This document shows positions 7,755-17,100 of a stretch of DNA of 47,214 nucleotides, piece by piece. The stretch comes from Telmatospirillum sp. (GTDB lineage Bacteria > Pseudomonadota > Alphaproteobacteria > Rhodospirillales > Magnetospirillaceae). Every line of letters starts with the position of its first letter. Positions within the stretch are counted from its first letter, which is position 1. Where the stretch lies: assembly GCA_009712185.1 (NCBI GenBank), contig WASQ01000116.1, positions 50,501 to 97,714 on the forward strand, in the 5' to 3' direction. The position numbers were made by a program, and so were the translations under genes. The notes beneath the pieces are model-generated. The model ran no database searches and was not told where the DNA came from. It was given only the letters and a program-made list of their open reading frames with translations.

Positions 7755-8270
7755 TCAGGGCGGCTTCCGCTGGCCATCCGCCGGCCGGCCGAAGGCGTGT
7801 TCGGCACACACGGCGGCGTCACCGGCCAGGGGCGCGGCATCGGGCCTCGCAGTGCCGCCGTAAAAGGGCGTCAGGATCGACCGGACCCCCGTCCGGGCAT
7901 CCGTGCCCGTGTCGCTGATCAGGACAAAGCTCACGCGTCCCGATGGTCCGCAGCCATTGGGATCGCGGGGGCCGGAGCCCGATCGGACCTCGAACAGGTC
8001 GAACGACATCCCCGCGCCATCGGTCCGTCCCAGGAACCGGACACGGTAATGGCCGCCGGCGCCCAAACGGATGTCGCGATCGGTGACGCGAAGGGGCCCG
8101 ATCCTGTCCTGTTCCCACAGCATGTCCTGCCAATCCCCCGAAACCCGGGAGGATCTTGCGTCGGCCGCATCCACCGCCAGGGCCGGAGCCGCGACGATCA
8201 GAGGGGACACCGGGGTCAGCGATAGGAACAGGCCGCCGACGGCGGAGAGAAGGCGACGCCGGCGGCTCAT
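7755..8270 (-). CDS. Secreted protein, probable periplasmic immunity to the upstream muramidase
   Basis: A 171-residue protein starting at 8270 (the ATG overlaps the muramidase stop as ATGA). It begins with MSRRRRLL and a long hydrophobic stretch ending in PALA, a convincing Sec signal peptide with cleavage near residue 35. The mature part of about 135 residues has two cysteines (near CGPSG and VCAEH) that could form a disulfide, and otherwise looks beta-rich. I do not recognise the family. A secreted partner co-translated with a peptidoglycan hydrolase matches the known arrangement of T6SS muramidase immunity proteins, which act in the periplasm against incoming enzyme. That role is inferred from context. 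Confidence 0.65.
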   Translation of the reverse strand: MSRRRRLLSAVGGLFLSLTPVSPLIVAAPALAVDAADARSSRVSGDWQDMLWEQDRIGPLRVTDRDIRLGAGGHYRVRFLGRTDGAGMSFDLFEVRSGSGPRDPNGCGPSGRVSFVLISDTGTDARTGVRSILTPFYGGTARPDAAPLAGDAAVCAEHAFGRPADGQRKPP

Positions 8271-8899
8271 CGGCCCGCCATTTGCGTCGCGCAACTGCGA
8301 AACAGATCAGCGGTCCACCGGTTTCGCTCCGCCGGAATTCCGTGACGCAGGCTGAGTTTTGCGGCGATCTCCCAACGACCGGCGTCGATGGCCGCATTCA
8401 TGGCGGAGAACCGTCGCAGACCGCTGGCCGGGTGATGCCCGGACGCGATCCGTCCCGCCCCCAGATTATAAATCATATCGAACAAGGCCCGTTTCGCATT
8501 CTCAGGAAAATCATCGAACGATCGATATATATTTTTCAATTCATAATAGTCAGCGTTGATATGTTGATCCCGATATCCATCAAAAAACGTCTGATCAATC
8601 CTTAAATCACTGTCGTTACTATAATGATCTGCGGAAAATTTCTTCGATAACGCCGCAGATTTCTGTTTCTGAGCACCTGCGTTCAGAGTTTTCCAAACTT
8701 TGCCGATTTCGCCGGGACTGGCGGATTTGCCACTCCCCTCATGGTGAAAGGGAAGCTGGCCGGCCTGACCGGGGGTGGCCAGCTTCAACCCGGCGCCGAC
8801 CGTGACATTGCCCAGGCTGTCCAGATACATCCAGGCCACCGGCCTCTCCCATCGATCAATATCGGCGCGGACAGCCATGAGCAATCCGGGCTCAAGCAT
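8267..8899 (-). CDS. T4-lysozyme-like muramidase, probable T6SS effector
   Basis: About 210 residues from the ATG at 8899 (two GTG codons just upstream are alternatives). The active-site triad is visible: Glu18, Asp27 and Thr33 lie in W-E-R-P, Y-L-D-S and NVTVGAGL, with spacings of nine and six residues. T4 lysozyme has the same spacing (Glu11, Asp20, Thr26). The C-terminal lobe has ALFDMIYNLG, then an F-x-x-M-x-A segment and ERNRWTADLF, all typical of GH24 lysozymes. There is no signal peptide, as expected for an enzyme injected by a T6SS. It probably cleaves the glycan backbone of prey peptidoglycan. The middle of the gene (about 8460-8700) is markedly AT-rich, a sign of transfer. It is the first gene of the minus-strand effector operon. 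Confidence 0.8.
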   Translation of the reverse strand: MLEPGLLMAVRADIDRWERPVAWMYLDSLGNVTVGAGLKLATPGQAGQLPFHHEGSGKSASPGEIGKVWKTLNAGAQKQKSAALSKKFSADHYSNDSDLRIDQTFFDGYRDQHINADYYELKNIYRSFDDFPENAKRALFDMIYNLGAGRIASGHHPASGLRRFSAMNAAIDAGRWEIAAKLSLRHGIPAERNRWTADLFRSCATQMAGR

Positions 8900-9312
8900 C
8901 ACCACCAGCCCTTTCCGGACATATCGGGCATCAAACGCAACCCCCCCCCGGGCACAATGACGTCGTCCCCCGGTCGGGGGAACCGCCGCAGATCCCGCGG
9001 CGATGTCGGCGACCCGGTCACTTTAGACAACCATGGGGAAAAACGCCTTGTGACATTGCTGTGATCAATCAGCGACTTTTTCAATCGATAGGGTGCCTGC
9101 CGGCACCGGCCCGACCAGTGTCGGCCGGCCGGCGCCGGGGCCGCGGATGGAACCGTTTCCATTCGCGGAAAATCTGCGCACAGGACCCGTGTCCCAATTC
9201 CTCGCGCCCCTCAATTTCGCACAAATTAAGTCAACTACTTGTGATATTTCTGTGATTAACAAATAATATTTCCGTTACTACGCAAAATTAAATGACATAT
9301 CTGCATATCAAT

Positions 9313-9324
9313 TGGCATATGCCA
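9313..9324. promoter_or_regulatory. Perfect 12-bp palindrome, possible operator
   Basis: TGGCATATGCCA is a perfect palindrome in the AT-rich divergent region, about 25 bases upstream of the promoter-like -35 at 9347. It sits among several CATAT copies. The position suits a dimeric regulator controlling one or both operons. The binding protein is unknown. Confidence 0.35.
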
Positions 9325-9346
9325 TATTTTTTTATTAAACAGACTA

Positions 9347-9376
9347 TTGATGTTTTCAGAATTATTCTTCTATATT
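9347..9376 (+). promoter_or_regulatory. Candidate sigma-70-type promoter for the T6SS operon
   Basis: TTGATG (9347-9352) and TATATT (9371-9376) are separated by 18 bases in the most AT-rich part of the region. Use of this promoter would give a leader of about 230 bases before tagH. No sigma-54 signature (TGGCAC-N5-TTGC) was found nearby. Confidence 0.35.
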
Positions 9377-9613
9377 CACGGAAACTGCGCGACAGGCAGG
9401 GAGCATCTCCTCCATATTCGCCTGTCGCAACAAACAATATTTGGGATGACGGTTCGGCTGATTCGCCGGCGGCCCCGTCCCTCTCTTTTGGGTCAAATCG
9501 ACGCCCCTGGGATCCGACGGCTCCGGTCCAAGGGGCGGACCGCAACGTGATCGCCGGCGCCTTTGCGGCTGCCGGCGGCCGCGAAGGATTGTTCGAGTCT
9601 GGATGAGGACGTT

Positions 9614-10966
9614 ATGGCGCTCGTTTTACGTGTGGTGACCGCCGGTTCCTGCCCCGTTACCGAGGGCGAAACCCGAATCTGCGACAGCGACCGTTTCACG
9701 ATCGGGCGCGGCGCCGAGAATGACTGGGTGATTGCGGATCCCGACCGGCATCTGTCCAAGCAGCATTGCCGTTTCGAGCGGCGCGACGACGGTTACTACA
9801 TCGTCGACACCAGCCGGAATGGCGTTTTCGTCTCAGGCGCGGCGACCGCGCTGGGCGCCGGGCTGGATCAGGCGCTGAAAAATGGCGACGATATCGATCT
9901 TGGGCCCTGCGTCCTGCGGGTCGAATTCGGCCTTCCGCCGCAGCCGGCCCGAACGGTGCCAGACCGGCCAGAGCCAGACCGGCCAGAACCAGACCGGCCA
10001 ATGTCCGACATCACCCCCTGGACGGCGGCCGTGGCGGTGATGCCGGAAAGCCCGTTCGTCCCCGCCGGGGCAGCCGTTGGCGATGGTTTCGAGACCGGCT
10101 CTCCGGTGGCGGCATCGGGCGATTTTCCGCCGATGGAACCGCCGCCGGCAATCGCCGCGTCATTTCCGGTGCCGGCCCCGCGCCATGCGACCATTCCGGC
10201 GGACTGGCAGGCGGACGACGGCGTCGTCTCCTCCCTTGCGCCCCTCGGTGCCTCCCTTTCGCCCCCCGGTGACGGAACCGCGGAGGCCGCCGCGCCCATG
10301 AGGACGGCCCTCAGCCCCGGAGCAACGGCGAAAATCGATGCGATGGTCGCCGCGCGCAAGACCGTCGCGGCAAAAACCGGCGCCCCCGGAACAGCGCCGG
10401 CGCCCGGCGCCGATCTGCTGGCGGTCTTTCTGGAAGGGGCCGGTCTGCCGCCCGACGCGGTGGATGCCGAGGACGCCGCCGACACCATGCTGAAGCTGGG
10501 ACAGGCGTTTCGCGAAGCCGTCGGCGGCCTCAGGGAACTGCTGGAACTGCGCGCCTTCCTGAAATCGGAATTCCACATCGAACATACGCGCCTGCGCGCC
10601 AAGGAAAACAATCCCCTCAAATTCTCCGCCAATCTGGATGGAACGCTGTCCGTGCTTCTGGGGCGCCGGGTTCCCGGCTTCATGACGCCACCCGAGGCGA
10701 TCCGGGAAAGCCTGCGCGACGTCAAGGCCCATGAGGTGGCCCTGATCGCCGGCATGAAAGCGGTGATCGGCGATCTTCTCGACCAGCTTTCCCCCGAAAC
10801 CGTCCAGTCGTCGGTCGAAGGCAGACTGCTTCCCCCGCTGTTCAAGGCCCGTTGCTGGGACCGCTATCAGCAGGCCCACCAGCGTCTTGCGGGCGACCAG
10901 ATGTCCGGACCGCCTTTGGGCGGCCGGTTCGCCCAGGCCTACACCCGGCAATTCCGGGCACATTGA
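9614..10966 (+). CDS. tagH: TagH/Fha, FHA-domain protein of the T6SS
   Basis: 450 residues from the ATG at 9614, preceded by GAGGA. The N-terminal FHA domain (about residues 1-100) shows the phosphothreonine-binding signature: FTIGRG, then LSKQHCRF, then DTSRNGVFV. A Pro/Asp/Arg linker follows with tandem PDRPE units (near residue 120), then a long low-complexity stretch. The C-terminal about 200 residues (LLAVFLEGAGLPPD, then LLELRAFLKSEFHIEHT and NPLKFS) match the TagH-specific C-terminal domain. In other systems Fha binds a threonine-phosphorylated partner made by PpkA and promotes assembly; in Agrobacterium the phosphorylated partner is TssL. As first gene of the operon, with ppkA and pppA downstream, it is most likely the reader of this phosphorylation switch. 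Confidence 0.9.
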   Translation: MALVLRVVTAGSCPVTEGETRICDSDRFTIGRGAENDWVIADPDRHLSKQHCRFERRDDGYYIVDTSRNGVFVSGAATALGAGLDQALKNGDDIDLGPCVLRVEFGLPPQPARTVPDRPEPDRPEPDRPMSDITPWTAAVAVMPESPFVPAGAAVGDGFETGSPVAASGDFPPMEPPPAIAASFPVPAPRHATIPADWQADDGVVSSLAPLGASLSPPGDGTAEAAAPMRTALSPGATAKIDAMVAARKTVAAKTGAPGTAPAPGADLLAVFLEGAGLPPDAVDAEDAADTMLKLGQAFREAVGGLRELLELRAFLKSEFHIEHTRLRAKENNPLKFSANLDGTLSVLLGRRVPGFMTPPEAIRESLRDVKAHEVALIAGMKAVIGDLLDQLSPETVQSSVEGRLLPPLFKARCWDRYQQAHQRLAGDQMSGPPLGGRFAQAYTRQFRAH

Positions 10967-10992
10967 TTCTGATCATTCCAAGAGGCCGATTG

Positions 10993-11493
10993 ATGATGGC
11001 TTTTCGCACCCCCCGGCTGCCAGTCTGGCTGGCATTGCCGGCCTGCGCCCTTCTCGGCGCCTGCCAGAGCGACCCCGAGATCAGTCACCACGCCGCCATC
11101 CCGGTGGCGGTGGCCGCCACCCCGACCGTCAACCCCAATCCCGACGGCCAGCCGGCCCCCATCGTCGCCCGGGTCTATCAATTGGCGTCCAAGGACCGCT
11201 TCCTGGTCGCCGACCCGATGCAATTGATCCTGCACGACGCCCAGACCCTGGGCGAGGACAACCTCGGGCGCGACGAACTGATCCTGGAGCCCGGCACCAA
11301 ACGCAGCCTGACGCTGCCCGGCAATGACAAGGTTCATTTCGTGGGAATCGTCGCCGCCTATCGCGCCATCGACAGAAACGACTGGCGCCAGCTGGTGGCC
11401 GTCCCGGACGGTGACCAGGTCCTGACCCTGGATGTCACGCTGGGCACGGGCGGGATCAGGATCGAACAGGCGGTCGCCCAGGGCCGGAAGTGA
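10993..11493 (+). CDS. tssJ: TssJ outer-membrane lipoprotein
   Basis: 166 residues from the tandem ATGs at 10993/10996. The signal peptide ends in the lipobox LLGAC, so the cysteine near residue 24 is lipidated and anchors the protein to the outer membrane facing the periplasm. The rest fits the TssJ transthyretin-like fold (VARVYQLASKDRF, LEPGTKRSLTL, VGIVAAYRAID). TssJ binds the periplasmic end of TssM to form the membrane complex. It is 26 bases after tagH, and its stop overlaps the tssK start (TGATG). Confidence 0.92.
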   Translation: MMAFRTPRLPVWLALPACALLGACQSDPEISHHAAIPVAVAATPTVNPNPDGQPAPIVARVYQLASKDRFLVADPMQLILHDAQTLGEDNLGRDELILEPGTKRSLTLPGNDKVHFVGIVAAYRAIDRNDWRQLVAVPDGDQVLTLDVTLGTGGIRIEQAVAQGRK

Positions 11494-12836
11494 TGGCGAT
11501 GAGGTCCACCAACCGCGTCGTCTGGACGGAAGGGATGTTCCTGCGGGTCCAGCATTTTCAGCAGGCCGACCGCCATGCGGAACAGATGATGAAGGCGCGC
11601 ACCCATCACCTGACGCCCTTCGCCTGGGGGCTGACGGAGCTTGTCATCAACCGCGAATTGCTGGGAACCGGCAAATTCGCCCTGACCACCTGTGCCGGCG
11701 TGATGCCCGACGGCACGCCTTTTTCCATTCCGGACCAGGCGGACCATCCGGCCCCGCTCGACCTGTTCGACAATACCCGGAACTGTCTGATCTATCTGAC
11801 CCTGCCGGTCCGCCAGCCGGGGGGCGTGGAAGTGGGGGCGGCAACCGGCACGGATACCCTGACCCGCTATCTGCCGACCCTTTATGAGGCGGAAGACGCC
11901 ACTTTCGGCGCCGGGGGCACCGCCTCCATCGACGTGGCGCGCCTGAGGCTGGCGCTGGCGCCGGAAACCCAGCCCCTGTCAGGATACGAGAAACTGGCCC
12001 TGGCCCGCGTGATCGAGGTGCGCAGCGACCGGTCGGTGATCCTCGACGACCAGTTCATCGGCCCCTCCCTGACCGTTGCCGCCCAGCCGCCATTGGCCGC
12101 CCTGCTGATCGAATTGCAGGCCCTGCTGTCGCATCGCGCCGAGGCCCTGGCCGCGAGGCTGTCCGGCCCCAGTGCCAAGGGCGCCGCCGAGATCGCCGAT
12201 TTCCTTCTGTTGCAGACGGTCAACCGTTATGAGCCGCTGCTCCGGCATCTGTTCGCCACCCGGCCGATGCTGCATCCCGAGCGTTTTTACCGGCTGTGCG
12301 TCGAAATCGCCGGAGAGCTGGCGACCTTCACGACCGAAAGCAAACGCGCCGCCGTCTTTCCCGATTATCGGCACGATGACCTGCAGGCCAGTTTCCGGCC
12401 ACTGTTTGACGATCTGCGCGCATCGCTCAGCGCCGTTCTCGAACAGAACGCCGTCCCGATTGCGCTGCAGGACCGTCGCCACGGTATCAAGGTCGGCGTG
12501 ATCGCCGACCGCGCCCTGCTGTTCGGAGCCGACTTCGTGCTGGCGGTCAGCGCCGATATTCCGGTCGAGCATCTGCGCCGCCTCTTCCCGAACCAGGTCA
12601 AGATCGGCCCGGTGGAGCAGATCGCCCAACTGGTCAATGTCGCCCTTCCCGGCATCGCGGTCCGCCCCCTGCCGGTCGCGCCGCGCCAGCTGCCCTATCG
12701 CAGCGGGCAGGTTTATTTCGAACTGGACCGCAGCAGCCCGCATTTCAAGCAACTTCAGAAATCGGGCGGTCTTGCCATCCATCTGGCCGGCGACTTCGCC
12801 CGGGTCGAGATGGAACTCTGGGCCATCAGGGGCTGA
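11493..12836 (+). CDS. tssK: TssK baseplate/adaptor protein
   Basis: 447 residues, the usual TssK length. The hallmark N-terminus (RVVWTEGMFLRVQHFQQADR) and the later GIKVGVIADRALL and FPNQVKIGPVEQI motifs are all present. TssK trimers connect the baseplate (TssEFG-VgrG) to the cytoplasmic parts of TssL and TssM. The ATG at 11493 overlaps the tssJ stop; a GTG one codon earlier is also possible. Only four bases separate its stop from tssL. Confidence 0.95.
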   Translation: MAMRSTNRVVWTEGMFLRVQHFQQADRHAEQMMKARTHHLTPFAWGLTELVINRELLGTGKFALTTCAGVMPDGTPFSIPDQADHPAPLDLFDNTRNCLIYLTLPVRQPGGVEVGAATGTDTLTRYLPTLYEAEDATFGAGGTASIDVARLRLALAPETQPLSGYEKLALARVIEVRSDRSVILDDQFIGPSLTVAAQPPLAALLIELQALLSHRAEALAARLSGPSAKGAAEIADFLLLQTVNRYEPLLRHLFATRPMLHPERFYRLCVEIAGELATFTTESKRAAVFPDYRHDDLQASFRPLFDDLRASLSAVLEQNAVPIALQDRRHGIKVGVIADRALLFGADFVLAVSADIPVEHLRRLFPNQVKIGPVEQIAQLVNVALPGIAVRPLPVAPRQLPYRSGQVYFELDRSSPHFKQLQKSGGLAIHLAGDFARVEMELWAIRG

Positions 12837-12840
12837 TCGC

Positions 12841-14169
12841 ATGCAAAGCCAATCCTTCTACGGCCAGGCCGCCTACGAGCCGACCATCGTCAAGCCGACC
12901 CCCGGAGGCCGGAGGCCGGTCAGCAACACGCCGGTGGCCCCGCCGCCCACGGACTACCATCCCGAGGACAGTCTGGATCTGACGGTCGGCGGTCTCAATC
13001 CGCTGGTCGCCGCCGCCGCGCCGCTTCTCGGTCTGGTGCGCCGGCTGCGCCTGTCCTCCGGGCAGGGCCATATCGAAGACCTCCGGCGACGGGTCATCGA
13101 GGCGATCAAAACCTTCGAGAAGCGCGCCCAGGGCGCCAATCTGCCGGCTGAGGCGGCACGGGCCGCCCATTATGCGCTGTGCGCCACCGTCGACGACATC
13201 GTGCTCAACACACCCTGGGGTGGCAACAGCGGCTGGTCCCGCAGCGGCATGGTCAGCACGTTCCACCTGGACGTCAGCGGCGGGGAACGCTTCTTCGACC
13301 TGCTGAATCACCTGCTGGGAGACCCCGCTGCCAACGGGCAGGCCCTGGAACTGATGTATCTGTGCCTGTCGCTGGGGTTCGAGGGGCGGCTGCGCGTTCT
13401 GCCCCAGGGCGCCCTCGAGCATGCGCGCATCCGCGACCGCCTCTACCGAACGCTCGGCCAGCAGAAAGGGGAGACCGAGCGCGAGCTGTCGCCCCATTGG
13501 CAGGGCGTGGCGGCGCCCTACCGGCCGCTGCGGCCCGGCATCGAATTCTGGACCGTGGTCGCGGTCAGCCTGATCGTCGCCACCCTGATGGCGACGGGAT
13601 TCAGTTTCGCCCTCAACGCCGGATCGGACGAGATCCTTGCCAAGATGGCCCGTCTGCCGCCCGCCGACACCCCCAGCATTCGCGACGCCTCCGCCGTTCC
13701 GCCCCCCGCCGCCGCCAACGGGCTGGACCAGTTGAGAGCCTTCCTGGCCCCCGAGATCGCCAGGGGACAGGTCACCGTGCTGGCGAAAGGGCCCGACGCG
13801 GTCGTCCGCCTGCGCAACGCCGGCATGTTCGAATCGGGCAGCGCCACCGTGGATCCGTCCTGCATTCCCCTGCTTCTGCGGATTGCCGACGCGCTGAACC
13901 CGCTCGGCGGCGGTGTGACCATCGTCGGCCATACCGACACCATGCCGATCCGCACCATCCGGTTCCCCTCCAACTGGCATCTGTCGCAGGCGCGCGCCGA
14001 CGCGGTCGGCGCCGTTCTTGCCGGCCGGCTGGCGGACCGGTCGCGGCTGACCACCGAAGGCATGGCGGACGCGGCCCCCCTGGCGGCCAACGACACCCCG
14101 GAGGGTCGCGAGGCCAACCGCCGGATCGACATCGTCCTTTCCACCCGCAACAAAGCGCAGACCCCATGA
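12841..14169 (+). CDS. tssL: TssL with C-terminal OmpA/MotB-like peptidoglycan-binding domain
   Basis: 442 residues from the ATG at 12841. A disordered Pro-rich N-terminus (about 1-45) is followed by the cytoplasmic DotU/TssL domain (NPLVAAAAPLLGLVRRLR to EGRLRVLP), one transmembrane helix at about residues 235-257 (WTVVAVSLIVATLMATG) and a periplasmic OmpA-like domain. The OmpA part carries VTIVGHTDT near residue 358 and SQARADAVGAVL, the signature that binds peptidoglycan diaminopimelate. This evolved form of TssL anchors the complex to the wall without a separate TagL. In Agrobacterium the N-terminal part of TssL is the PpkA substrate recognised by Fha; the Pro/Thr-rich N-terminus here (TIVKPTP, SNTPVAPPPTD) offers several threonines. 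Confidence 0.94.
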   Translation: MQSQSFYGQAAYEPTIVKPTPGGRRPVSNTPVAPPPTDYHPEDSLDLTVGGLNPLVAAAAPLLGLVRRLRLSSGQGHIEDLRRRVIEAIKTFEKRAQGANLPAEAARAAHYALCATVDDIVLNTPWGGNSGWSRSGMVSTFHLDVSGGERFFDLLNHLLGDPAANGQALELMYLCLSLGFEGRLRVLPQGALEHARIRDRLYRTLGQQKGETERELSPHWQGVAAPYRPLRPGIEFWTVVAVSLIVATLMATGFSFALNAGSDEILAKMARLPPADTPSIRDASAVPPPAAANGLDQLRAFLAPEIARGQVTVLAKGPDAVVRLRNAGMFESGSATVDPSCIPLLLRIADALNPLGGGVTIVGHTDTMPIRTIRFPSNWHLSQARADAVGAVLAGRLADRSRLTTEGMADAAPLAANDTPEGREANRRIDIVLSTRNKAQTP

Positions 14170-17100
14170 TCGCCGCTGTTCAACCCCTTCTCCAACCGCT
14201 GCTGCAATCGTTCCGGACCCGCTGGATGTGGTCGCTGATCTGGGCGTTCGGACTTGCCCTGACGGTCTGGTTCTTCGGTGCCCTGGTGGCCGTCGGACGG
14301 CATCGGCCTCTTGAATCCGATTTCATCCGGCTGATTGCCTGCACGGTCATCTTCGCGGTGTGGGCGGCGCTCAACCTTCAAATTAATTTCAAGGCGCACA
14401 AAACCAACCGCGACATGATCAAGGACCTGACCGGTCCCAGCGAACAGGACAGGCAGGCGGCGTCGGCGGAGGAGTTGCGCCAACTGCGCGAACGTTTGCA
14501 GGACGCCTTGACGACGCTGCGCAAGAAGGCCGGACTGGGCCGCGGCCGGGGCTATCTCTACCAGCTTCCCTGGTACATCGTGATCGGTCCGCCGGGATCG
14601 GGGAAAAGCTCCGCCCTGATGACATCGGGGCTGAATTTCCCCCTGTCGGGAACCATGGGCCGCGATCCTCTGAAAGGCATTGGCGGAACCCGCAACTGCG
14701 ACTGGTGGTTCACCGACGACGCCATTCTGCTGGATACGGCCGGCCGATACACCACCCAGGACAGCGATCCGCACCAGGACCAGACCGCGTGGCTGGGGTT
14801 TCTCGATCTGCTGAAGACCTACCGCCCCCGCCAGCCCGTCAACGGCGCCCTGGTGGTGATGAGCGTCGCGGATCTGATGGCGACCGACCCGACCGAACGA
14901 CTGGCCCACGCCCGGGCCATCCGCCAGCGTCTCAACGAGCTTTATGACCGGTTCGGCATCCGCGTACCTGTCTATTTGCTGTTCACCAAGATCGATCTGG
15001 TGCCCGGTTTCGTCGAATTCTTCGACGGACTGGGACGGACGGAGCGCGAACAGGTCTGGGGCGCCACCTTCCCTCTGGCGAAGGACGGGGCCGACGGGAA
15101 CGACGTTCCGGCGGCGTTCGAAAGCGAACTCGATCAACTGGTCGCCCGGCTGAACGGACAACTGCTGGAACGGATCCAGCAGGAGGTCGATATCGAACGC
15201 AGGGGCCTGGTGTTCGGGTTCCCCAACCAGATCGCCAGTCTGGCCGACGCGCTGACCGAAATTGTCGGCGAAATCTTCCGGACCAGCCCCTACGAACCCC
15301 GCCCCACCCTGCGCGGGGCCTATTTCTCGAGCAGCCTTCAGGTTGGCACCCCCATCGACCGGACCATGGCCGCCATCGCCGCCACCTTCGCGATCGAACC
15401 GGTCCGCATGCCCGCCAACAACCGGGAGGGACGAAGCTATTTCCTGACGCGCCTGTTCAAGGACGTGATCTTCGCGGAGGCGGCGGTGGGCAGCCTCAAC
15501 CCGGCCGTCGAGATCCGGCGGCGTCGCCTTCGGATCGCCACCTATACGGCCGCGGCCCTTGTCCTTGCAGTCCTCGCCTATGCCTGGACCGCCGGCTATC
15601 GCGCCAACCAGCGGCTGGTGTCCCAGATCGACGTGGAGCTTGACGCCTATCGCAAGGCGGTGGCGGACATTCCCGCGCGCAACGTCGCCGATGACGACCT
15701 GCCCCGGCTGGTTCCGGCGCTTGACACGCTGCGCGCGCTGCCCACCGGCCTCCATGCCGGGGACAAGGACGATTCCGCCGCCCGCTGGCTGACCTTCGGT
15801 CTTTATCAGGGCCGAAAGCTCCTCAGCCTGCATCGCGAGGACTACCACCGCGCCCTGAACGGTCTTCTGCTGCCCCGCCTTCTGGTCCATTTGCAGAACC
15901 GGATCCGTTCTCACCAGGGCGACAACGACTATGTCACGGGCGCGCTCAAGGTCTATCTGATGCTGGGCGGACGCGGCCCCCTCGACCCCGACGCGGTTCG
16001 CCGCTTCATGACCGCCGACTGGCAGGCGGCCTGGCCGGGGGAAGGCAACCGGCCGCTCCGGGACTCGCTCCTGCATCACCTGGACGCGCTGATGTCCGGG
16101 TCCATCGACGCGATCCCGCTCGACGCCGACCTGATCGCGCAGTCGCGGCTGATCCTGGAGAAAATGACGCCGGCCGCCCGCGTCTACAGTCTGGCCCGGG
16201 AAAGGATCGGCGCCGACCGGACCCCGCAATGGCGCCCGGTCGACCATGGCGGCGCCACGGCGGAACGCGTCTTCGCGCGGGGCTCCGGCAAGGCGCTCAC
16301 CGAGGGCATCCCCGGCCTCTACACCTACCAGGGATTCTACGGATCGTTCCTGCCTTCGCTGGCCGCCGTCATCGCGGAGGTCGAGTCCGAGGGATGGGTG
16401 CGCGGCGATACCGCCGGCAGACCGGGCTCGATGACCGGTCTCGAAAACGATGTCCTGCAACTTTATTTCGCCGATTTCGTCACCCAGTGGGACGGACTGC
16501 TGAACGACCTGCGGACCACCGCGCGGTCAGGCGGGGCACGGGGCGACATGGCGCAGACGGTGGAGTTCCTTAATCTGGCGTCGAGCCCGGACATGCCTCT
16601 GCTGAAGCTGCTGACCAGCGTCGCCGCCGAAACCCGGCTGGACAAAGCCCCCTCCGCCACGGTCCCGGTTCCCGCCGGTGCCACCGCCGTCGCGCAGCAT
16701 TTCCAGCCGCTTGCCGATCTGGTCACACCGGTCAACGGGGCGCCGGCGCGCATCGACGACCTGATCAGAACGCTGGGGCAGGCCTACCAGGAATTGCGCA
16801 CCCTGGCGAATGCCCCCGCCGGCGGTCAGGCCGCGCTTTTGAAGCGCACGACGGAAGGCGGCGGCAATGATCCCGTCCAGCAACTCGCGCTGGAGGCACC
16901 GCGTCTGCCCCAGCCCGTCGCCTCCTGGATCGCCGATCTGGCCGGCGGCGTCACCACCGCCTCGGTATCGGGCGCGCGCGCCCAGTTGGGCGAAGTCTGG
17001 GCGGGGTCGGCCGGCGGCTTCTGCCAGCGCGCGGTGAATGGCAGCTACCCTTTCTCCAAGTCCGGCAACCGCGAGATTTCGGTCGGCGACTTCACCCGCC

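Larger units (their letters stand above)
8900..9613. promoter_or_regulatory. Divergent intergenic region between effector island and T6SS operon
   Basis: About 700 bases without a credible gene. The part at about 9220-9420 is strongly AT-rich against the high-GC surroundings and should hold the promoters for both directions. It includes a 9-base C run at 8941-8949, a 12-bp perfect palindrome at 9313-9324 and a promoter-like pair listed separately. Small open frames here have atypical composition and no ribosome-binding sites. Confidence 0.6.

Noticed and set aside
8899-9162. Possible 87-codon minus-strand gene upstream of the muramidase
   Set aside because: It has no family resemblance and no clear ribosome-binding site, and overlaps the start of the muramidase.
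9292-9606. Possible 104-codon plus-strand gene upstream of tagH
   Set aside because: It has no ribosome-binding site, its composition changes half way from AT-rich to GC-rich, and it crosses the best promoter candidate.
13518-16460. 980-codon minus-strand open frame
   Set aside because: It is antisense to tssL and tssM, which have clear domains, Walker A and transmembrane helices. The minus-strand translation has no recognisable domain.
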